NCBI RefSeq assembly: GCF_900090105.1
Contig: NZ_FMDM01000013.1
Span: 1 to 64,000 of the forward strand
Origin: Micromonospora humi
GTDB taxonomy: Bacteria; Actinomycetota; Actinomycetes; Mycobacteriales; Micromonosporaceae
Direction: 5' to 3'
Length of the DNA: 64,000 bases
Positions 52,129-58,086 of the stretch are shown in pieces; position 1 is the stretch's first letter, and every line of letters starts with the position of its first letter. A program made the translations under genes and the position numbers. Below the pieces are notes generated by a model. The model worked only from the letters and a program-made list of their open reading frames with translations, was not told the DNA's origin and searched no databases.

Positions 52129-53241
52129 TTACCGACGCGAGGGGCCCGCTGCTGGCGTGCGGCCGGGAGCGGGCGGGGCCGACCGGATCGAGCGACGCCC
52201 GCAGCAGCCGCACGCGGGGTGCGGGGACCATCGGCGGCGCCGGAAGCGACCGGGGCCCCGTACCTCGACCGCCGAGCCGAGCGTCTCCGGGGTGCCGCCG
52301 TCGAGCTGGGCCAGCGCCTCGGCCGCCGCGAAGGCCGCCGCGGCGAGCCGGGTGGTGACCGTGCACGCCGGGTCGCCGACGTCGGCCGCGAGCTGGGCGG
52401 CGAGCGTCGGCCAGGCCGGGTCCCGGTCGCCGCGGTGCAGGTCGATACAGCGCAGGCACGGGCCGGCGGGCGGACGCACCAGCGGCCCGACCACCGGCAC
52501 CCCGCCGCGCAGGTCGAGCAGGAGGTGGGGTTGTCGGCGGCGGGCGTGGCCGGCGGCGAGCAACTCGGCCGGGCGGCCGACGCCGAGCTGCACCACCAGG
52601 TCGGGCCGGGCATTCCGCAGCGGGCCGGTGGCGGTGCCCGGCGCGCACCGTCCCAGCGCCGCGCGGACCGCCGGGGCCAGCGGCCGGCCCAGCTCCTCGT
52701 CGGGCAGGCCGGTGCCGACCAGGTCGCCGGCGCGGACCGGGCCGGACAGATCGGGTACGACGTGTCCGATCCCCGCCTGGGCCAGCGCGACGGTGACCGT
52801 CGCGCCGAGCCGGCCCGAGCCGGTGACCAGCACCCGGGCGGCCCGCCGGCGGCGTAGCAGTCGGGCCGGCGTGCCGGGCAGGTGGGGTGCGACCAGGGCC
52901 AGGGCATCGGCCTCCGCGACCAGCCGGGTCCGCGGCGGTCCGGCGAGGTTGCGGGGGAGCAGCGTCTGCGCCGGTACGACCAGACCGGCGGCGCGGAGCG
53001 CGTCGAGCAGGGCACGGGCCTCGGCCGGCGGAACCCGGGCGGCGGTGGCGGCGGCCAGCACGGCCCGCTCGCTGCGGGTGCCGTCGAGCAGGTCGAGCAG
53101 GTGCGTGGTGCCCGGGGTGGAGACCTCGACCAGCACCGCCGGGCCGGGCTCCACGCCGAGCTGGAGGGTGCGCCGGTCACGCCAGAGGCGGGTCAGCCCG
53201 GGCAGCAGGGTGGGGCGGATGAGGGGCGTCGGCTGGGTCAC
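52129..53241 (-). CDS. E1/ThiF-like protein with a C-terminal cysteine cluster
   Basis: 370 aa, GTG at 53241 (VTQPTPLIRPTLLPGLTRLW). Residues 1-115 look like a winged-helix-type region with VEVSTPGTTHLLDLLDGTRSERAV. A Rossmann segment VLVTGSGRLGATVTVALAQAG (about 132-152) follows, then CLRCIDLHRGDRDPAW and PACGCCG, two cysteine pairs that can hold zinc as in E1 and ThiF/MoeB enzymes. I cannot see the adenylation Arg and Asp with confidence. No ubiquitin-like partner gene is nearby. It starts just before a cluster of DnaA boxes. Adenylyltransferase or leader-peptide binding are alternatives. Confidence 0.75.
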   Translation of the reverse strand: MTQPTPLIRPTLLPGLTRLWRDRRTLQLGVEPGPAVLVEVSTPGTTHLLDLLDGTRSERAVLAAATAARVPPAEARALLDALRAAGLVVPAQTLLPRNLAGPPRTRLVAEADALALVAPHLPGTPARLLRRRRAARVLVTGSGRLGATVTVALAQAGIGHVVPDLSGPVRAGDLVGTGLPDEELGRPLAPAVRAALGRCAPGTATGPLRNARPDLVVQLGVGRPAELLAAGHARRRQPHLLLDLRGGVPVVGPLVRPPAGPCLRCIDLHRGDRDPAWPTLAAQLAADVGDPACTVTTRLAAAAFAAAEALAQLDGGTPETLGSAVEVRGPGRFRRRRWSPHPACGCCGRRSIRSAPPAPGRTPAAGPSRR

Positions 53242-53280
53242 ACCACGAATGGTGACCGTGTCCGCGCACTCCGTCGTTCG

Positions 53281-53342
53281 TTGTCCACAAGCGCGGCGCG
53301 CCATGGCCAGCGTTGTCCACAGGATTTCGCCGGTTTTCCACA
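53281..53342 (+). promoter_or_regulatory. Three DnaA boxes in the same orientation
   Basis: TTGTCCACA at 53281-53289, TTGTCCACA at 53313-53321 and TTTTCCACA at 53334-53342, all on the plus strand. TTGTCCACA is the actinobacterial DnaA-box form. Start-to-start distances are 32 and 21 bp, close to three and two helix turns. They lie upstream of the E1-like gene and beyond the stop of the DUF5679 gene. They may titrate DnaA or let it control the E1-like gene. Confidence 0.7.
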
Positions 53343-53421
53343 ACCGGTCGGTAACCGTGTCGGATCGCCGACGGGGGAGGGGCGGCCGACGGCCACCCCT
53401 CCCCCGAACGAACCGGTCGGG

Positions 53422-53589
53422 TCAGACCTTGGCCTTGCCCAGGATGCGGTTCACTGTTGTGCCGCACACCGGGCACTTGCCCTTGGCCATGTTCATGCCG
53501 GTCTTCGAGACCTCCACGTGCCCCTCGAAGTCCCGCTTCTCCTTGCACTTGACGCAGTAACCGTTGTAGGTCTGGGCCTGGTCGGCCAC
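53422..53589 (-). CDS. DUF5679 small zinc-ribbon protein, 55 aa
   Basis: Reads VADQAQTYNGYCVKCKEKRD and ends AKGKCPVCGTTVNRILGKAKV. Two CxxC knuckles (Cys12/Cys15 and Cys39/Cys42) make one zinc ribbon, like the C-terminal ribbon of topoisomerase I. GTG at 53589 has GAGGAGG 6-7 nt upstream. DUF5679 proteins are common in actinobacteria; a nucleic-acid-binding role is likely but untested. Confidence 0.92.
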   Translation of the reverse strand: MADQAQTYNGYCVKCKEKRDFEGHVEVSKTGMNMAKGKCPVCGTTVNRILGKAKV

Positions 53590-54064
53590 GGTAGCCTCCT
53601 CGTCTCGTCCGCCGGAGGTGCCCGGCGGGTCTCCCTGCGGCGGGCCACGCGTGGCACCGGCGCCGGGGGTTCTCCGCGATCAGTCTCCTGACCGCTGGTT
53701 GGCGGACCCTACCCAGGTCTGGGCGGTTCCATGTCAGCTGCACGCCGACTCTGTGAGCAAGTCGACGACGAGAGTGTGCATGCCGAGTAACGTCGGATAA
53801 GTCAGTTTCGGGAGGACACGCCGGGTAAATACGCTCAGATCCCCTTCGCGCGGCCCCCGCGCCGACGACCCGTCGTAGATCATCTAACGTGACGAGTGGC
53901 CGAGAGGTGATGGTCAACTACCGTCGCAAAGAAATTTTTCGGGACTCCTGGCCACCAAACGCCATTTTCCGGGCGCGTGTCGCCGTGTTGACTCTTGCGG
54001 ACTCCTGGTCAGTACGCATTACCTTTTCCCTCGTGACAGTCAACCGAGGCTGCGCGGCGCGGTA
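53590..54064. other. 475-bp intergenic region with AT-rich promoter zone
   Basis: No gene is supported. It should hold divergent promoters for the DUF5679 gene and the YgjP-like gene. The stretch 53930-54030 is unusually AT-rich, with TTGACT at 53988-53993 as a possible -35 for the rightward gene. The 10-mer GGACTCCTGG occurs at 53942-53951 and again at 53999-54008, 57 bp apart. Confidence 0.5.
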
Positions 54065-54583
54065 ATGGCCGTGGCGCGGAAGCCCGTCGTCGAGGTGCGG
54101 CGCAGTCAGCGTCGGCGACGCACGGTGTCCGCGTACCGGGACGGCGAGCGCGTCGTCGTGCTCATCCCGGACCAGTTCTCCCGCGCCGAGGAGAGCGAGT
54201 GGGTCGACCGGATGTTGGCCCGGTTGGCCGCCCGGGAGGGCCGCTTCGCCCGCTCGGACGCCGAGCTGCTCGCCCGGGCCTGCCGTCTGATCGGCCTCTA
54301 CCTGTCGGACCACGGTTCCGTCGCCGAGCCGGCAAGTGTGCGCTGGGTGACCAACCAGAACGGCCGCTGGGGCTCCTGTACCCCGGCCGACCGCACCATC
54401 CGGATCTCCCACCGGATCCAGGACATGCCCGACTGGGTGATCGACTACGTCCTTCTCCACGAGTTGGCGCACCTGATCGTTCCCAGTCACAACGCCACGT
54501 TCTGGTCCCTGGTCGCCCGCTACCCGAAGGCCGAGCGGGCCCGGGGCTACCTGGAGGGCGTGGCCGCCACCGCCGGCATCTGA
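54065..54583 (+). CDS. YgjP-like (M48-related, DUF45) zinc metalloprotease
   Basis: A 172-aa single-domain peptidase. VVEVRRSQRRRRTVSAYRDG and VRWVTNQNGRWGSCTPADRTIRISHR are the family strands (RWGSC is diagnostic), and LLHELAHLIVPSHNATFW holds the HExxH site and the third His ligand. No signal peptide. Start ATG at 54065. Biological substrate unknown. It belongs to the block with the Zincin_2 and Lon-like genes, so this stretch is rich in proteases. Confidence 0.88.
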   Translation: MAVARKPVVEVRRSQRRRRTVSAYRDGERVVVLIPDQFSRAEESEWVDRMLARLAAREGRFARSDAELLARACRLIGLYLSDHGSVAEPASVRWVTNQNGRWGSCTPADRTIRISHRIQDMPDWVIDYVLLHELAHLIVPSHNATFWSLVARYPKAERARGYLEGVAATAGI

Positions 54584-54616
54584 GCCCCGGCTCGCGGGGC
54601 GGGTTAGGGTCGGCGG

Positions 54617-55219
54617 ATGGTCCGACGTGTGGTGGTGGCGTTGCTCGGCCCGGTGTCCTGGTCGCCGCCGGGGATCCCGCCGGAGCGGTGGCGGACCGCC
54701 CTCGCCGAGGACGTGGTGGACCTGCTGGCCACGCTGAACGAGGTGGAGACCGCGGTGGCGGTCACGCCCGCCGACCGCTGGCTGGCCGACGCGGTGGTCT
54801 GGCCCGGCACCACCGTCCACGAGGTGCCCGAGCCCACCCCGAACGCGGTCCTCGCCGCCGTGGCCGGTTACGACCAGGCGGCCGTGGTCGCCGCCGACGC
54901 GCCCGACGTGCCCGGGCTGACGCTCGGCAAGCTGCTCCGGCCGCTGTCCAGCCGCCCGGTGGCGGTCGCCCCGGTGGAGGGGAGCGGGCCGGGGCTGCTC
55001 GGCGTGGCCGCCCGGCTGCCGGTGCCGCAGTGGTTGCCGGCGCTCGATCTCGACACGACCGCTCCGGCCGAGGTGCGGGCCGCCGCGCCCCGACCCGGAG
55101 ACGTGGCGGTCACCGCCGGTTGGCGCCGCCTGCGCGGCCCGGCCGACCTGGGTGCGCTCGACCCGGCCTTCGAGGGCTGGGACGCGACCCGCGCGCTGCT
55201 TTCCGGCCGCCCCGGCTGA
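54617..55219 (+). CDS. Hypothetical 200-aa protein, possible nucleotidyl/glycosyl-transferase-like fold
   Basis: ATG at 54617. The sequence has VVVALLGPVSWSPPG at the N-terminus, LLATLNEVETAVAV and VVAADAPDVPGLTLGKLL with an AxDxPD-type motif that recalls GT-A or DUF2064 proteins, and then VAPVEGSGPGLLGVAARLP. The resemblance is weak and no catalytic residue can be assigned. It follows the YgjP-like gene after 33 bp, probably the same operon. Confidence 0.6.
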   Translation: MVRRVVVALLGPVSWSPPGIPPERWRTALAEDVVDLLATLNEVETAVAVTPADRWLADAVVWPGTTVHEVPEPTPNAVLAAVAGYDQAAVVAADAPDVPGLTLGKLLRPLSSRPVAVAPVEGSGPGLLGVAARLPVPQWLPALDLDTTAPAEVRAAAPRPGDVAVTAGWRRLRGPADLGALDPAFEGWDATRALLSGRPG

Positions 55220-55302
55220 CCCGCCCGCGCGCCACGTCGCTCCGCTGTCCGCTGTCCGCTGTCCGCCCGCGTGTCTCGGCGAGGAACGAGGGACTCCCAT
55301 GG

Positions 55303-55416
55303 GCGCCTACGAACTCGATGACGCGGATGAGTCGGCTCGGCGTCGAGCCGCGTGTCGGCATCGGCTGCGGCGAACCTGTGGCGGTGAGTCGTCCGCGTCA
55401 TCAAGTTCGTAGGCGC
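55303..55416. repeat. 31-bp inverted repeat in the convergent gap
   Basis: 55303-55333 and 55386-55416 are inverted copies with 28 of 31 matches, separated by 52 nt. Because of the symmetry, both strands contain short reading frames with AYELDDAD. The plus-strand frame (ATG at 55299, 37 codons, ending SSASSSS) has GAGGGA upstream, but I do not call a gene. The region 55220-55561 otherwise holds only the terminator below. Confidence 0.75.
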
Positions 55417-55514
55417 TGCTGGCCCTTCCGGCCGACTGCCGAGAGTCGTGCCGCAGCCTGTCGGCACCGCGGCGGCGTCCACCCGGGTCACGAACTCCCG
55501 GGCCCTTGCGCGGC

Positions 55515-55544
55515 GGGGCCCGCACGGAGAACCGTGCGGGCCCC
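55515..55544. terminator. 13-bp GC hairpin downstream of the Zincin_2 gene
   Basis: GGGGCCCGCACGG (55515-55527) pairs perfectly with 55532-55544, loop AGAA. It stands 17 nt beyond the stop of the minus-strand gene. Strong terminator. Confidence 0.85.
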
Positions 55545-55561
55545 GACCGGCGTCTCCGGGA

Positions 55562-56836
55562 TCAGGACTGCTTGCCGTCGTCCTCGCCCGGGGTCGGCTC
55601 CTCCGGCCCGCCGGGCGCGGAGAAGTCGAAGTTGGCCAACTCGTCGTCCAGGTCGGTGGAGGTCGCGGCGAACGCCTCGGGGGCGGCGAAGTCGTCGTCC
55701 GACGGGAGCAGGTCGGGGTGACCCCACACCGCGTCCCGGCCGGCGATGCCACGCTGCTCGGTCAGCGCCGCCCAGAGGACTGTCGCCTCGCGCAGCCGGC
55801 GCGGCCGCAACTCCAGGCCGACCAGCGCGGCGAACGTCTGCTCCGCCGGGCCGCCCGCGGCCCGGCGGCGGCGGAACGCCTCGCCGAGGCTCACCACGTT
55901 GGGCAGACGGTCGCCGGCGGCGCTGTCCACCACGTGGCACACCCAGCCCTCGACCAGGGCGAGGACGGTCTCCAGCCGGGCCAGTGAGGCCTTCTGCGCC
56001 GGGGTGTCCTCGGGGGTGAAGATGCCCTCCAGGGCGATCGCCTGCATCGACTCCGGGTCGGTCGGGTCGACCCGGCCCATCGCCTCCTCGATCGCCTCCC
56101 GGTTGACCCGGATGCCGGCGGCGTAGCTCTCCACCGCCGTGAGCACGTGCCCGCGCAGCCACGGCACGTGCTGGAAGAGCCGCTGGTGGGCGGCTTCGCG
56201 CAGGGCCACGTAGAGGCGTACCTCGTCCTCCGGCAGCTCCAGGCCCTCGCCGTACGCCTTGATGTTGGCGGGGATGAGCGCGGCGGCGCCGGCGGGCCCC
56301 AGCGGCAGGCCGATGTCGCCGGCGGAGAGCACCTCGGCGGCGAGCGAGCCGAGCGCCTGGCCGAGCTGCCCGCCGAAGAGCGCGCCGCCCAGCGTGGCGA
56401 CCATCGACTGCATCGGGCCGAGCTGGGCCCGCGCCTCCGGCGGCACCAGGTCGCCCATCGCGCCGACCATCCGGCTGGCCACCGGGTCGCAGAGCTTGCG
56501 CCACACGTCGAGCGTCTTGAAGATCCACTCATTGCGGTTCCAGGCCACCGAGGAACGGATGCCGGAGGGCCACGAGGTCGCCGGCTCCAGCCAGAGGTCG
56601 GCGATCCGGAGCGCCTCCTCGACCGCGTTGCGTTCGAACGGCGAGACCGCCGGGTCGCCGGCGGCGGCGAGCTGGCTCGCGGCCACCTGCCGGGCCAGGT
56701 CCCAGTTGACCGGCCCGCTGCCCGGCGCGGACAGCAGGTGCTGCAACTGCGACATGAACTGCTGCATCTGCGCGGGATCGTTGGGGTCTGGTGGTTGACC
56801 ACCCGGGAGCGCGAAGCCGAACGGAATATCAGGCAC
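55562..56836 (-). CDS. Zincin_2 / DUF2342 zinc-dependent metalloprotease-like protein
   Basis: 424 aa, GTG at 56836 (VPDIPFGFALPGG). It carries the actinobacterial family motifs: PVNWDLARQVAA, LGGALFGGQLGQALGSLA, LREAAHQRLFQHVPWLRGHV (the zinc-type motif is EAAHxRLF rather than plain HExxH) and GIFTPEDTPAQKASLARLETVLALVEGWV. The acidic C-tail is disordered (DDELANFDFSAPG, EEPTPGEDDG). Often annotated as F420-biosynthesis associated, without firm evidence. It is divergent from the Lon-like gene with 115 bp between, as in M. tuberculosis (Rv3195/Rv3194c). Confidence 0.88.
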   Translation of the reverse strand: MPDIPFGFALPGGQPPDPNDPAQMQQFMSQLQHLLSAPGSGPVNWDLARQVAASQLAAAGDPAVSPFERNAVEEALRIADLWLEPATSWPSGIRSSVAWNRNEWIFKTLDVWRKLCDPVASRMVGAMGDLVPPEARAQLGPMQSMVATLGGALFGGQLGQALGSLAAEVLSAGDIGLPLGPAGAAALIPANIKAYGEGLELPEDEVRLYVALREAAHQRLFQHVPWLRGHVLTAVESYAAGIRVNREAIEEAMGRVDPTDPESMQAIALEGIFTPEDTPAQKASLARLETVLALVEGWVCHVVDSAAGDRLPNVVSLGEAFRRRRAAGGPAEQTFAALVGLELRPRRLREATVLWAALTEQRGIAGRDAVWGHPDLLPSDDDFAAPEAFAATSTDLDDELANFDFSAPGGPEEPTPGEDDGKQS

Positions 56837-56951
56837 GACCTCTACGGTACGCGGGCCCCGCCGCAGGTCGTGCCCGTCGGCGTTGCGCTGAGGGCGAAGT
56901 CCGTCGGTCACCGCGCCGGACGGCGCGGCGCGGATCGGTACGCTCTGGCGC

Positions 56952-57965
56952 ATGAGACGTCGCGGCGTGACCGTCCTGCTCGGTGCCCTGCTCACCGCCC
57001 TGCTCAGCGTCGGCGTGCTGAGCGTGCCCCTGCCGTACGTCGTGCTCGGCCCGGGCCCGACCGTCAACACGCTCGGCAGTGAGAACGGCAAGGAGGTCAT
57101 CCAGGTCACCGGACGCGCGACGTCCACCTCCGCCGGGCAGCTCCGGCTCACCACGGTCGGGGTGCAGCCCACGGTCCGACTCCGCTCGGCACTGGCCGGC
57201 TGGTTCTCCTCCGACGAGGCGGTGGTGCCACGGGAGCTGGTCTACCCGCCCGGGGAGTCGCAGGAGGAGGTCGAGAAGCGCAACGCGGAGGACTTCCAGA
57301 ACTCGCAGACCAGCGCCGAGACGGCGGCCCTGCGTGAGCTGGGCTACCCGATCAAGGTGCTGGTCAAGACCGTCACCCCGGGTGGGCCGTCGGTGGACGC
57401 GCTGCGGGTCGACGACGTGCTCACCTCGGTCGACGGGGCGCCGGTGACCAGCGCGGCCAAGCTCACCGAGCTGATCCGGGCCAAGCCCGCCGGCACCGCG
57501 CTGAAGATCGGTTACACCCGGGGCGGCACGCCCGGCACGGCGACGGTGACCAGCCGGGAGCAGGACGGCCGGCCGCGCATCGGGGTCGAGATCGACCAGC
57601 AGCAGCCGCACCCGTTCACCCTCCGGATCGACCTCGGGGACATCGGCGGTCCGAGCGCCGGCCTGATGTTCACCCTGGGCATCATCGACAAGCTGGAGCC
57701 GGCGGACCTGACCGGCGGGAAGATCGTCGCCGGCACCGGGACCATCGACGACGAGGGTCGGGTCGGCCCGATCGGCGGCATCGCGCAGAAGCTGGTCGGC
57801 GCCAAGGAGGCCGGCGCGAAGGTCTTCCTGGTGCCCGCGGACAACTGCGCCGAGGCGGTCCGTAACCCGCAGCCGGATCTGCCGTTGCTCCGGGTGGCGA
57901 CGCTCGACGACGCGCTCAAGGCGCTGGAGGCGCTGCGTGCCGGGGGGCAGCCGACGCGCTGCTGA
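56952..57965 (+). CDS. PDZ-Lon-like membrane protease (YlbL family)
   Basis: 337 aa. An N-terminal signal anchor (about 6-27) is followed by an extracytoplasmic PDZ domain (about 130-200, GYPIKVLVKTVTPGGPSVDALRVDDVL). The Lon-type S16 domain comes next: LRIDLGDIGGPSAGLMFTLGII holds the catalytic Ser (about 236) and GPIGGIAQKLVGAKEAGAKVFLVP the Lys (about 280). No ATPase domain. It cleaves membrane or secreted proteins. The gene is next to UPF0182 and the Zincin_2 gene, a conserved actinobacterial group. Confidence 0.93.
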   Translation: MRRRGVTVLLGALLTALLSVGVLSVPLPYVVLGPGPTVNTLGSENGKEVIQVTGRATSTSAGQLRLTTVGVQPTVRLRSALAGWFSSDEAVVPRELVYPPGESQEEVEKRNAEDFQNSQTSAETAALRELGYPIKVLVKTVTPGGPSVDALRVDDVLTSVDGAPVTSAAKLTELIRAKPAGTALKIGYTRGGTPGTATVTSREQDGRPRIGVEIDQQQPHPFTLRIDLGDIGGPSAGLMFTLGIIDKLEPADLTGGKIVAGTGTIDDEGRVGPIGGIAQKLVGAKEAGAKVFLVPADNCAEAVRNPQPDLPLLRVATLDDALKALEALRAGGQPTRC

Positions 57966-58086
57966 GCAGGACCGGTCAACGGCCCCCGGGCGATCGTGAC
58001 GTGACCTTGACCCGACGTGTTCAGGAACACCCCGTACTCTTGGGTGCCTGGTCGGAGCCGATCACCTCAAACGTGCGGAGCCAATA

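Noticed and set aside
53281..53342. Chromosomal origin of replication
   Set aside because: Only three boxes, and dnaA, dnaN, gyrB and parAB are absent from the window.
53618..53800. 60-codon ORF in the gap before the YgjP-like gene
   Set aside because: No ribosome site, no composition or motif support.
55299..55412. 37-codon peptide gene (possible modified-peptide precursor)
   Set aside because: The frame is created by an inverted repeat and no modification enzyme lies nearby. Left as a repeat with a note.
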